From Aureimonas flava (lineage in GTDB: Bacteria > Pseudomonadota > Alphaproteobacteria > Rhizobiales > Rhizobiaceae), in contig NZ_QYRN01000001.1 in assembly GCF_003583935.1 (NCBI RefSeq), forward strand, positions 186,001 to 250,000: a stretch of DNA of 64,000 nt. Reading direction: 5' to 3'. The notes below the pieces were generated by a model. That model was not told where the DNA came from, did no database searches, and worked only from the letters and a program-made list of their open reading frames with translations. The position numbers and the translations under genes are program-made. Shown piece after piece: positions 9,744 through 18,676 of the stretch (positions are counted from its first letter, which is position 1; each line of letters begins with the position of its first letter).

Positions 9744-11003
9744 ATGGCTATCGACGTTCTTTTGATCGGCTCCGGCGGACGCGAGCACGCCCTGGCCTGG
9801 AAGCTTCGCCAGTCGCCCGAGCTCGGCCGCCTGTTCGCCGCTCCCGGCAACCCGGGCATCGCCGAGGTCGCGGATCTGGTGGACCTCGATCCGGCCGATC
9901 ATGCGGCGGTGGTCCGTTTCTGCCGCGATCGCGCGATCGCCCTGGTGGTGGTCGGCGCCGAGGTTCCGCTCGTGGCGGGGCTGGCCGACGCGCTGCGCGA
10001 GGCGGGCTTGGCCGTGTTCGGACCGAGCGCGGCCGCCGCGCGGCTCGAAGGCTCCAAGGGATTCACCAAGGATCTGTGCGCCCGCATGGGCATTCCCACG
10101 GCCCGCTACCGGCGCTTCTCCGATGCCGGCGAGGCCAAGGCCCATGTGGCCGCCGAGGGCGCGCCCATCGTGGTCAAGGCCGACGGGCTCGCGGCCGGCA
10201 AGGGGGTGACCGTTGCGGCGAGCGTCGAGGAAGCCCAGCGCGCGGTGGACGATTGCTTCTCGGGCGGGGAGACCGGCGTCGAGGTGGTGATCGAGGAGTG
10301 CATGACCGGGCCCGAGGCGTCGCTGTTCTGCCTGTGCGACGGCGACACGGCGCTGGCGTTCGGCACGGCGGAGGACCACAAGCGCGCCTACGATGGCGAC
10401 CGGGGCCCGAACACCGGCGGCATGGGCGCCTACTCGCCGTCCGGCCTGATGACGCCCGAGGTCACCGAGCGCGCCATGCGCGAGATCGTCCGCCCGACCC
10501 TCGCCGGCATGCGCGAGCTCGGCGCGCCGTTTCGCGGCGTGCTCTATGCCGGCCTCATGCTGACCGCGGAAGGGCCCAAGCTCATCGAGTACAACGTCCG
10601 GTTCGGCGACCCGGAAGCGCAGGTGCTGATGATGCGCCTGGAGAGCGACCTCCTGCCCATCCTGCTGACGGCGGCCACGGGCTCGCTCGTGGGCGTCGAG
10701 CCCCGCTGGTCGGACGATCCGGCCGTGACCGTCGTGCTGGCGGCGCAAGGTTATCCGGGCACGGTGACCAAGGGCACCCGGATCGGCACGCTGCCCGAGG
10801 GCGGCGAGGGCGAGATCGTGTTCCATGCCGGCACGGCGATGCGGGACGGCGTGCTGGTCGCCAACGGCGGCCGGGTGCTCAACGCCACCGCTCGCGACGC
10901 CGACGTGAAGGGCGCCATCGCCCGCGCCTATGGGCTGGTGGACCGGATCGACTGGCCCGAGGGCTTCTGCCGGCGCGACATCGCGCACCGCGCGGCGGGC
11001 TGA
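9744..11003 (+). CDS. purD: phosphoribosylamine-glycine ligase
   Basis: A 419-residue ATP-grasp enzyme that joins glycine to phosphoribosylamine with ATP, the second step of purine synthesis. It starts [20 protein letters not shown], the diagnostic purD N-terminus, followed by LFAAPGNPG. The ATP-grasp core shows [35 protein letters not shown] and [14 protein letters not shown]. Length is normal. The start at 9744 is chosen because the conserved N-terminus begins there although the frame opens further upstream. It is alone on its transcription unit as far as can be seen, 104 bp before the fadE-like gene, which has its own strong ribosome site. Confidence 0.97.
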   Translation: MAIDVLLIGSGGREHALAWKLRQSPELGRLFAAPGNPGIAEVADLVDLDPADHAAVVRFCRDRAIALVVVGAEVPLVAGLADALREAGLAVFGPSAAAARLEGSKGFTKDLCARMGIPTARYRRFSDAGEAKAHVAAEGAPIVVKADGLAAGKGVTVAASVEEAQRAVDDCFSGGETGVEVVIEECMTGPEASLFCLCDGDTALAFGTAEDHKRAYDGDRGPNTGGMGAYSPSGLMTPEVTERAMREIVRPTLAGMRELGAPFRGVLYAGLMLTAEGPKLIEYNVRFGDPEAQVLMMRLESDLLPILLTAATGSLVGVEPRWSDDPAVTVVLAAQGYPGTVTKGTRIGTLPEGGEGEIVFHAGTAMRDGVLVANGGRVLNATARDADVKGAIARAYGLVDRIDWPEGFCRRDIAHRAAG

Positions 11004-11107
11004 GCGCACCGACACTTGCGTGAGCGGCGTGGCAAAGCGCCGCCGCGGCCATATCTGACCACACTGCGCCTCGAGCGCGCGACCGACGAACCCATGGGAG
11101 GAGAGCC

Positions 11108-13384
11108 ATGTCGTTTCGCAAGGACAGGTTGACCCGCCCCATCTTCCGGTGGGCCAAGACGGCGATGCCGCCGATCTCGGACACGGAGAGCAAGGCGATC
11201 GACGCGGGCACCGTGTGGTGGGACGGCGAGCTGTTCGGCGGCGCGCCCGACTGGGACCGCCTGCTCGCCATGCCTCCGGCCAAGCTGACGGACGAGGAGC
11301 AGGCCTTCCTGGACGGCCCGGTGGTCGAGCTCTGCTCGATGATCGACGAATGGAAGATCGTCTGGGAGGACCGCGACCTTCCGCCGGAGATGTGGGACTT
11401 CCTGAAGCGCGAGAAGTTCTTCGGGATGATCATCCCGAAGGAATACGGCGGCCTCGGCTTTTCCAACACCGCCCATTCCGAGGTGGTGCGCAAGGTTTCC
11501 TCCGCCAGCGTCGCGGTGGGCGTCACGGTGATGGTGCCCAATTCGCTGGGGCCGGGCGAGCTGATGCTGCATTTCGGCACGCAGGCCCAGCGCGACCACT
11601 GGCTGCCGCGGCTCGCCGACGGGCGCGAGATCCCCTGCTTCGGCCTGACGTCCGAACGCGCCGGCTCGGACGCCGCGGCCATGACCGATCGTGGCGTGGT
11701 GGAATACGGCGAGTTCGAGGGGGAGCGTGTGCTCGGCATCCGCCTCGACTTCGCCAAGCGGTACATCACCCTGGCGCCGGTCGCGACGGTGATGGGCCTC
11801 GCGTTCAAGCTCTTCGATCCCGAGAACCACCTCGGCCGGGGCGAGGAACTCGGCATCACCGTGGCGCTGATCCCGACCGCGACGCCCGGCGTTCGGCACG
11901 GCGACCGCCATATCCCGCAGTTCACCTTCTTCCAGAACGGCCCGCTGTTCGGCGAGGGCGTGTTCATCCCCATGGACTGGATCCTCGGCGGCGAGGCCCA
12001 GATCGGCGAGGGCTGGACCATGCTGATGAAGGCGCTGGCCACCGGGCGCGGCATCTCGCTGCCCTCGCAGGCCGCCGCCGCCGCCGCGATGACCGCGCGC
12101 ATGACCGGCGCCTATGCCCGCGTGCGCAGCCAGTTCGGTCTTCCGATCGGCATGTTCGAGGGCATCCAGGAGCCTTTGGCGGAACTGGCTGCCAATGCCT
12201 ACCAGGTGGACGCCGCGCGCCGCCTCACCGTCGCGGCGCTGGACGAGGGGCACCGCCCGTCGGTCGTGTCCGCCATCATGAAGTCCAACGCCACCGAGCT
12301 CATGCGAAAGTCCGTGGCGCATGCGATGGACGTCATGGGCGGCAAGGCGATCATCGACGGACCGGCCAATCCGATCGGGCCCTCGCACCGTTCGGTCCCC
12401 ATCGGCATCACGGTCGAGGGCGCCAACATCCTGACGCGCAACCTGATGATCTTCGGCCAGGGCGCCATCCGCGCCCATCCGCACATGCTGGACGAGATGC
12501 GGGCGCTGTCGAACCCGGACCGAGAGGAAGGGCTGGCGGAGTTCGACCGGCACTTCTGGAAGCATGTCGGGCATTCCACCACCAATCTCCTGCGCACCTT
12601 CCTTTTCGGCTGGACCGGCGGCCTTGCCGCACCGGCGCCGCGCGGGGCGGCCTTCACCAGCCATTGGCGCCAGCTCTCGCGCTATGCCGCGACCTTCTCG
12701 ACCCTGGCGGACCTCGCGCTGCTGACGCTCGGCGGCAGTCTGAAGCGGCGGGAGATGATCTCGGCGCGCCTCGGCGACATCCTGTCGGAACTCTATCTCC
12801 TCGGCGCGACCTTGAAGCGTTTCGAGACCGAGGGACGGCCCGAGATGGACAGGCCGATCGTGGAGTTCGTGATGCAGCGCGGGCTCAACCGTATGGGCCT
12901 GGCCTTCTCCGGCGTGTTCGCCAACCTGCCGTCGCGCTGGGCGGCGATGGGCGCGCGCATCGTCGCCTTCCCGCTCGGCGTGCCGCTGCGCCCGCCGGCC
13001 GACGAACTGGTGACGGAGGTGGCCGAGATCCTGATGCGGCCGTCCTCGCAGCGCGACCGGCTGACGCCGGACCTCTATCTCGGCGAAGGCCGGCCCGACC
13101 ATCCGATCGCCGTCCTGGAGCGGGCGCTCGCGAAGGTCACCGAGGTGGCCCCCATCGCCAAGCGGATGCGCGAGGCGAAGCTCCGCGACCCGCAGGCGGC
13201 GCTGGAACGCGGCGTCGTGACCGCGGCCGAGGTGGAACAGCTTGCCGAGGCCGAGGCCGCGGTTCAACGCGCCATCGCGGTGGACAGTTTTCCGATGGAG
13301 ATGGTCTCGCCGATCGCGAGCCAGCATCGCCGGACCGCCGCGAACGGCGGCGATGGCGACGCCCGCGCGGAGGCCGCCGAATGA
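11108..13384 (+). CDS. fadE: FadE-type acyl-CoA dehydrogenase without membrane anchor
   Basis: This 758-residue protein closely resembles the large enterobacterial acyl-CoA dehydrogenase FadE, which performs the first oxidation of beta-oxidation and passes electrons to an ETF. Shared blocks include PPISDTESKAIDAGTVWW, MIIPKEYGGLGFS, MVPNSLGPGELM, PCFGLTSERAGSDA, ITVEGANILTRNLMIFGQGA and LGGSLKRREMISARLGDIL. Compared with E. coli FadE (814 residues), it begins at the point after the hydrophobic N-terminal region, so it should be soluble or only loosely membrane-bound. A GGGAGGAGA ribosome site supports the start. Its stop overlaps the thiolase start (ATGA), which suggests translational coupling. 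Confidence 0.9.
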   Translation: MSFRKDRLTRPIFRWAKTAMPPISDTESKAIDAGTVWWDGELFGGAPDWDRLLAMPPAKLTDEEQAFLDGPVVELCSMIDEWKIVWEDRDLPPEMWDFLKREKFFGMIIPKEYGGLGFSNTAHSEVVRKVSSASVAVGVTVMVPNSLGPGELMLHFGTQAQRDHWLPRLADGREIPCFGLTSERAGSDAAAMTDRGVVEYGEFEGERVLGIRLDFAKRYITLAPVATVMGLAFKLFDPENHLGRGEELGITVALIPTATPGVRHGDRHIPQFTFFQNGPLFGEGVFIPMDWILGGEAQIGEGWTMLMKALATGRGISLPSQAAAAAAMTARMTGAYARVRSQFGLPIGMFEGIQEPLAELAANAYQVDAARRLTVAALDEGHRPSVVSAIMKSNATELMRKSVAHAMDVMGGKAIIDGPANPIGPSHRSVPIGITVEGANILTRNLMIFGQGAIRAHPHMLDEMRALSNPDREEGLAEFDRHFWKHVGHSTTNLLRTFLFGWTGGLAAPAPRGAAFTSHWRQLSRYAATFSTLADLALLTLGGSLKRREMISARLGDILSELYLLGATLKRFETEGRPEMDRPIVEFVMQRGLNRMGLAFSGVFANLPSRWAAMGARIVAFPLGVPLRPPADELVTEVAEILMRPSSQRDRLTPDLYLGEGRPDHPIAVLERALAKVTEVAPIAKRMREAKLRDPQAALERGVVTAAEVEQLAEAEAAVQRAIAVDSFPMEMVSPIASQHRRTAANGGDGDARAEAAE

Positions 13385-14664
13385 GCCGTTCCGTCTACCT
13401 CGTCGACGGTGCTCGTACGCCCTTCATCAAGGCTCGCGGCAAGCCGGGACCGTTCACGCCGGTGGACCTCGCCGTCCAGTGCGGGCGCCCGCTCCTGATG
13501 CGTCAGGGCTTCGACCCGGCCCTGATCGATCTCGTGGTGCTCGGCTGCGTCAACGTGATCGCCGACGAGATGAACCCGGCGCGTGTCGCCGCGCTGCGTC
13601 TCGGTCTGCCGGACACGGTGCCGGCCCACACGGTCCAGATCAACTGCGGCTCGGGGATGCTGGCGATCGACGACGCGATGCGCGCCGTCGCGGACGGGCG
13701 CTCCGAGATCGCGCTGGCCGGCGGGGCGGAGGCGCTGAGCCATTCGCCACTGGTGCTGAGCGACGCCGCCGTGCAGTGGTTCGCCCGGCTCAACAGCGCC
13801 CGCTCGACGGGCGCGAGGCTTCGGGCTCTGTCCGGCCTCAAGCCCGGTTTCCTGAAGCCGGTGATCGGCCTGGCACGCGGGCTGACCGACCCCATCACCG
13901 AGCTCAACATGGGCCAGACCGCCGAGAAGGTCGGACATCTCTTCGGCGTCACCCGGCGCGAGGCGGACGAATACGCCGCCGAGAGCCATCGCCGGCTCGC
14001 GGCCGCGCAGGCGGAGGGACGGCTGACAGGCGAGCTGGTGCCCGCCTTCGCGCGCGACGGCACGGTGTTCGAGCGCGACGACGGCGTGCGCCCCGACTCC
14101 ACCGCCCGCTCGCTCGGCGGCCTGAAGCCCGTGTTCGAGCGGCCCTATGGCAACGTCACGGCGGGCAACTCCTCGCAGATCACCGACGGCGCGAGCTGGA
14201 CGATCCTTGCCTCGGCCGAGGCCGTGAAGCGCCACAGGCTCGAGCCGCTGGCCCGGATCGTGGACTGCCGCTGGGCGGCGCTGGATCCCTCCATCATGGG
14301 ACTTGGTCCGGTGGTGTCGATCGCGGCCCTTCTCAAGCGCAACAAGCTCGCCTTGGGCGATATCGGCCTGTTCGAGATCAACGAGGCCTTCGCCGCGCAG
14401 GTTCTCGCCTGCGTCCGGGCGCTCGGCGACGAGCGGGTCGGCCGCGAGGTGCTGGGCCTGGACGGGGCGGCGGGCGACATCGCGCCCGACCGCCTCAACG
14501 TCGACGGCGGGGCGATCGCGCTCGGCCATCCGGTCGGAACCTCCGGCAACCGAATCACGCTGCATCTCGCCAACGCCATGAAAGGGCGGGGCGTCCGCTA
14601 CGGCATCGCCAGCCAGTGCGTCGGCGGCGGCCAGGGCGGCGCCCTGCTTCTGGAGGCCGCATGA
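13381..14664 (+). CDS. fadI: acetyl-CoA C-acyltransferase (FadI-like thiolase)
   Basis: A 427-residue thiolase that cleaves 3-ketoacyl-CoA with CoA to give acetyl-CoA and a shortened acyl-CoA. It opens RSVYLVDGARTPF; the acyl-accepting cysteine is C89 in INCGSGMLA, the catalytic histidine lies in GGAIALGHPVGTSG, and the second cysteine lies in SQCVGGGQGG near the C-terminus. Length and the 'MGLGPVVSI' block resemble FadI more than the shorter FadA. It overlaps fadE upstream and fadJ downstream by 4 bp each, so the three genes form one operon encoding a full beta-oxidation cycle. Confidence 0.9.
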   Translation: MSRSVYLVDGARTPFIKARGKPGPFTPVDLAVQCGRPLLMRQGFDPALIDLVVLGCVNVIADEMNPARVAALRLGLPDTVPAHTVQINCGSGMLAIDDAMRAVADGRSEIALAGGAEALSHSPLVLSDAAVQWFARLNSARSTGARLRALSGLKPGFLKPVIGLARGLTDPITELNMGQTAEKVGHLFGVTRREADEYAAESHRRLAAAQAEGRLTGELVPAFARDGTVFERDDGVRPDSTARSLGGLKPVFERPYGNVTAGNSSQITDGASWTILASAEAVKRHRLEPLARIVDCRWAALDPSIMGLGPVVSIAALLKRNKLALGDIGLFEINEAFAAQVLACVRALGDERVGREVLGLDGAAGDIAPDRLNVDGGAIALGHPVGTSGNRITLHLANAMKGRGVRYGIASQCVGGGQGGALLLEAA

Positions 14665-16814
14665 AAGCCGCCCGCACCAAGAAGACCGCAGCGTCCGGCG
14701 CCATGGCCGAAACACGCGCGGCCGCCGGCATGCTGGACGCCCTGGCCGACCGCGCGCTCGAACTGTCCGCTGCCGCCACGGCCGAACGGCAGGGCAACTG
14801 GCGCAGCGCGACCGACGAGGACGGTATCGCCTGGTGGGTGCTCGACCGTCCGGGCAAGTCCGTCAACACGATCGATCGCGGCGTGCTGGAGGAGCTGAAC
14901 CTGCTTCTCGAAGCGGCGGAAGCCGCTCCGCCGCGCGGCGTCGTGATCCGATCGGCCAAGCCGTCCGGCTTCGCGGCGGGCGCCGACATCGCGCAGTTCC
15001 TCGATGCTTCCACGGCCGAGATCGCCGCGATGCTGAGCGAGGGGCACCGCGTCCTCGACCGGCTGGCGGCGCTGCCGATGCCGACCATCGCGGTGGTCCA
15101 CGGCCACTGCCTGGGCGCCGGGCTGGAGCTCGCGCTCGCCTGCCGGTTCCGCATCGCGGTGTCCGACGCTACGCTCGGCTTTCCCGAGGTGATGCTCGGC
15201 CTCCATCCGGGCCTCGGCGGCACGTTCCGCTCGCTCGCCGTCGCCGATCCGCTGGAGGCGATGACGTTGATGCTCACCGGCAAGGCCGCGCCCGCCCGGC
15301 GAGCCCGCCGGATCGGGCTGGTGGACGTTGTGGTGGAGGAACGACACGTGCTCAACGCCGTGCGCGCGGCGGTCGGGGGCGAGCTCCACCCCCCGCGCGG
15401 CGGCTGGAAGTCGACGGCCTTCGCCCTGCGGCCGGCGCGCAGCCTCGCCGCGCGCCGCATGCGGGCCGAAGCGGCCAAGGCGGCGCGGCCGGAAAACTAC
15501 CCGGCGCCCTTCCGACTCATCGACCTGTGGGAGCGTGATGGCGGCGACGCGGCGCGGATGCGCGCCGCCGAACTGGAAAGCTTCGCGGAGCTGATCGAGA
15601 CGCCCACCTCGCGCAACCTCGTGCGCGTGTTCTTCCTGCGCGAGGCCATGCGGGGCCTCAAGGACGGGCCATCCGAGATCCGGCACGTGCATGTGATCGG
15701 CGCGGGCGCCATGGGCGGCGACATCGCGGCCTGGGCGGCGCGCGAGGGCTTCCGCGTCTCGCTCTCCGACATCAATGCCAAGCCGATCGGCCAGGCCATG
15801 CGAAAGGCGGCGGCCATGCTGGATAAGGTGCTGAAGAGCAGGATCGCGGTGCGCGACGCGCTGGATCGGCTGGTGCCCGATCCGGGCGGCACCGGCATCG
15901 CAGGCGCCGACCTCGTGATCGAGGCGGCGCCGGAAAGGTTGGAACTCAAGCGGTCGATTCTTCGCGAGGCGGAAGCGCGGATGAAGCCGGGCGCGATCCT
16001 CGCCACCAACACCTCGGCGCTTCCGCTGCCGGACCTCGCCTCCGCGCTCGCGGATCCGTCGCGGTTCGTCGGGGTGCACTTCTTCAATCCCGTGTCCCGC
16101 ATGCAGCTCGTGGAAGTCGTGAGGCACGACGCGCTGGCGCCCGAGACCTTGCGGCGAGCCATCGGCTTCGTCGCGGAGCTTTCGCGACTACCGGCCCCCG
16201 TGCGGCCCACCGCCGGGTTCCTGGTGAACCGCGCGCTGACCCCCTACATCGCCGAAGCCATCCTCCTGATGGGCGAGGGCGTGCCCAAGGAGCGGATCGA
16301 CGCGCGGGCGGAAACCTTCGGCATGCCGATGGGCCCCGTGGAACTTGCCGACCGCGTCGGGCTCGATATCGCGGTCGAGGTGGCGCAGACCCTGGCCGAG
16401 CGGCTCGCGATGCCCCTGCCGGAGATGCCGGGCTGGCTCCACCAGATGGTTCGCGAGGGGAAGCTCGGGCAGAAGAGCGGCGCCGGCCTCTACGAATACG
16501 ACGCGGACGGCAAGCCGAAGAAGATCCATATCGACGCGCTCCCGGACGGCTCGGGCGACGACCCCGACCTCCTGGACCGGCTGATCCTGCCGATGGTCAA
16601 CACCGTGGTCGCCTGCCTGCGCGAGGGCGTGGTGGAGAGCGAGGAGATCGCGGACGGCGCCATGGTGTTCGGTACCGGCTTCGCGCCGTTCCGGGGCGGC
16701 CCGATCCGCTACGCGCGCGAACGCGGTGTGGAAGCGGTGATCGCGCGACTGCGCGAGCTCGAAATGGCGCACGGTGCAAGGTTCCGTCCCGATCCGGGAT
16801 GGGACCGCCTCTGA
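14661..16814 (+). CDS. fadJ: fused enoyl-CoA hydratase / 3-hydroxyacyl-CoA dehydrogenase
   Basis: A 717-residue bifunctional alpha subunit of the fatty-acid oxidation complex. The N-terminal crotonase part (about 45-230) has the oxyanion hole GFAAGADIAQF, then CLGAGLELALACR and the catalytic region FPEVMLGLHPGLGGT. The C-terminal dehydrogenase has the NAD-binding HVIGAGAMGGDIA near residue 345, ATNTSALPLPDLA, and VGVHFFNPVSRMQLVEVV with the catalytic His. The first 45 residues are Ala/Lys-rich and not conserved, so internal ATGs at 14703 or 14730 could be the true start, but the 4-bp overlap with the thiolase favours 14661. It closes the fadE-fadI-fadJ operon. Confidence 0.93.
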   Translation: MKAARTKKTAASGAMAETRAAAGMLDALADRALELSAAATAERQGNWRSATDEDGIAWWVLDRPGKSVNTIDRGVLEELNLLLEAAEAAPPRGVVIRSAKPSGFAAGADIAQFLDASTAEIAAMLSEGHRVLDRLAALPMPTIAVVHGHCLGAGLELALACRFRIAVSDATLGFPEVMLGLHPGLGGTFRSLAVADPLEAMTLMLTGKAAPARRARRIGLVDVVVEERHVLNAVRAAVGGELHPPRGGWKSTAFALRPARSLAARRMRAEAAKAARPENYPAPFRLIDLWERDGGDAARMRAAELESFAELIETPTSRNLVRVFFLREAMRGLKDGPSEIRHVHVIGAGAMGGDIAAWAAREGFRVSLSDINAKPIGQAMRKAAAMLDKVLKSRIAVRDALDRLVPDPGGTGIAGADLVIEAAPERLELKRSILREAEARMKPGAILATNTSALPLPDLASALADPSRFVGVHFFNPVSRMQLVEVVRHDALAPETLRRAIGFVAELSRLPAPVRPTAGFLVNRALTPYIAEAILLMGEGVPKERIDARAETFGMPMGPVELADRVGLDIAVEVAQTLAERLAMPLPEMPGWLHQMVREGKLGQKSGAGLYEYDADGKPKKIHIDALPDGSGDDPDLLDRLILPMVNTVVACLREGVVESEEIADGAMVFGTGFAPFRGGPIRYARERGVEAVIARLRELEMAHGARFRPDPGWDRL

Positions 16815-16828
16815 TCCTCGCGATCGGA

Positions 16829-16852
16829 AACTTTGACGTTCACGTCAAAGTT
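16829..16852. promoter_or_regulatory. perfect 24-bp palindrome, likely operator for the downstream acyl-CoA dehydrogenase
   Basis: Two 11-bp arms, AACTTTGACGT and ACGTCAAAGTT, flank a 2-bp TC centre. The site lies 15 bp after the fadJ stop and ends 41 bp before the chosen start of the next gene. The left arm contains TTGACG (16833-16838), a good -35 hexamer, so a bound repressor or MerR-type activator would sit directly on the promoter. The ACGT-N2-ACGT core recalls operators of the MerR-family regulator LiuR of acyl-CoA catabolism; that link is from memory. Confidence 0.72.
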
Positions 16853-16893
16853 CGATAGCCATGGCCCGGACGGTTTCCTTGGGAGGACGAGGC

Positions 16894-18666
16894 ATGTATC
16901 GGGCACCTGTGAGCGAGATCGGCTTCACGCTTCGGCATGTGGCGGGGCTGGACGAAGCGATGCGCCAGGGAACGGCGGGCGATCTGACGCCCGATCTCCT
17001 GGATGCGATCCTCGAAGAGGCTGGGCGCTTCGCCGAGAGCGAGGTCGCACCGCTCGCCGCCGCCGGCGACCAGATCGGCGCCGTCTGGCGCGACGGCGCC
17101 GTCACCATGCCTCCCGGCTGGCGCGACCTCTACGGCCGATGGATCGAGGGCGGCTGGAACGGCCTCACCGGTCCCGTCGACCACGGGGGCCAGGGCCTGC
17201 CCACTTCGCTGTCGGCCGCGGTCTACGAGATGTGGAACGGCGCCTCCATGGCCTTCGGTATCGGGCCGACGCTGACGCTCGGCGCCGTCGAGACGCTGGA
17301 GGCGCACGGCACCGAGTCGCTGCGCGCCACTTATCTCGACAAGCTCGTGTCGGGCGAATGGATGGGCACGATGAACCTGACCGAGCCGCAGGCCGGCTCG
17401 GACCTCTCCGCGCTGCGGACGCGGGCGGAACGGCGCGACGACGGCACCTACCGCATCTTCGGCTCCAAGATCTTCATCACCTTCGGCGACCACGACCTGA
17501 CCGACAACATCGTGCACCTCGTGCTCGCGCGCCTGCCGGACGCGCCGGCGGGCGTGAAGGGCATTTCGCTGTTCCTGGTGCCCAAGCGACTGGTGAACGA
17601 GGACGGCTCGCTCGGCGCGCGGAACGACGTGTTCTGTCAGTCGATCGAGCACAAGCTTGGCATCCACGCCTCGCCGACCTGCACCATGATCTACGGCGAC
17701 GGCGCGGGCGAGACGGGGGAGGCGGGCGCCGTGGGCTGGCTGGTCGGCCAGGAGAACCAGGGGCTCGCCTGCATGTTCACGATGATGAACTCGGCCCGCC
17801 TCTATGTCGGCATCCAGGGGCTCGGCGTCGCCCAGGCGGCGTTCCAGAAGGCGCTCGACTTCGCGCGCGAGCGGCGGCAGGGTCGCTCCGCCGTCAAGGG
17901 TGCGACCGACATGGCGCCCATCATCGAGCATGCCGATGTGGCGCGCATGCTCCTCACCATGAAGGCGCTGGTCGCCTCCGCGCGCGCCATCGCCTATTGC
18001 TGCGGCCACGCGATCGACCGCGGCACGGGGAGCGACGAGGACCGGCGCTTCTGGTCGGAGCGGGCGAGCCTGCTGACCCCGATGGCCAAGAGCTTCCCCA
18101 CCGACGTCGGTGTGGAGGTCGCGTCGCTCGGCATTCAGGTCCATGGCGGGATGGGCTTCGTTGAGGAAACGGGCGCAGCGCGCCTCCTTCGCGACGCGCG
18201 CATCGCGCCGATCTACGAGGGGACCAACGGCATCCAGGCGATCGACCTCGTGACGCGCAAGCTGCCGCTTTCGGGCGGCGAGACGGTGCGCGCGTTCCTC
18301 GCGGAACTGGAGGAGATCGTGGATGGGGTCGAACGCAGCAACCGGCCCGACTTCGGCGGCACCGCCGAGCGTCTGCGCGCGGCGATCGGCAGCCTGCGCG
18401 AGACCACCGACCGGCTGCTCGGCTGGGTCGCGGCCGGCGAGACCGGCTCGGCGCTCGCCGGCGCCACGGCTTACCAGCGCCTGTTCTCGCTGACGGCCGG
18501 CAACTGCCTCCTGGCCAAGGGGGCGCTCGCCGACCCGGACGACGCTTCGCGCGCGGCCCTCGCGCGGTTCATGGCCGAGACGATGCTGCCGGACGTCCAT
18601 GCCCTTGCAGCCCAGGTCCTCGACGGCGGCGACAGCCTCCGCTCGGCGACCGCGGCGTTGGCCTGA
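16894..18666 (+). CDS. acyl-CoA dehydrogenase, DmdC-like with C-terminal extension
   Basis: A 590-residue acyl-CoA dehydrogenase of the longer DmdC / FadE5-like type (ordinary ones are about 390 residues). The N-terminus MYRAPVSEIGFTLRHVAGL is family-typical. FAD-binding blocks are MNLTEPQAGSDLSALRT and IFITFGDHD; the catalytic base is Glu442 in IYEGTNGIQAIDL; an extra C-terminal helical domain follows (about 465-590). The start at 16894 is supported by GGGAGGA at 16881-16887. The substrate could be a short- or medium-chain acyl-CoA or 3-methylmercaptopropionyl-CoA; the sequence does not say. It is followed 10 bp later by a crotonase gene and preceded by the palindrome, so these two genes may be regulated apart from the fadE operon. 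Confidence 0.88.
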   Translation: MYRAPVSEIGFTLRHVAGLDEAMRQGTAGDLTPDLLDAILEEAGRFAESEVAPLAAAGDQIGAVWRDGAVTMPPGWRDLYGRWIEGGWNGLTGPVDHGGQGLPTSLSAAVYEMWNGASMAFGIGPTLTLGAVETLEAHGTESLRATYLDKLVSGEWMGTMNLTEPQAGSDLSALRTRAERRDDGTYRIFGSKIFITFGDHDLTDNIVHLVLARLPDAPAGVKGISLFLVPKRLVNEDGSLGARNDVFCQSIEHKLGIHASPTCTMIYGDGAGETGEAGAVGWLVGQENQGLACMFTMMNSARLYVGIQGLGVAQAAFQKALDFARERRQGRSAVKGATDMAPIIEHADVARMLLTMKALVASARAIAYCCGHAIDRGTGSDEDRRFWSERASLLTPMAKSFPTDVGVEVASLGIQVHGGMGFVEETGAARLLRDARIAPIYEGTNGIQAIDLVTRKLPLSGGETVRAFLAELEEIVDGVERSNRPDFGGTAERLRAAIGSLRETTDRLLGWVAAGETGSALAGATAYQRLFSLTAGNCLLAKGALADPDDASRAALARFMAETMLPDVHALAAQVLDGGDSLRSATAALA

Positions 18667-18676
18667 GGGGTATCGC

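Noticed and set aside
13242-14660. Long open frame upstream of and in frame with fadJ.
   Set aside because: It overlaps the thiolase in another frame and has no similarity; the real fadJ start is at 14661 with ATGA coupling.
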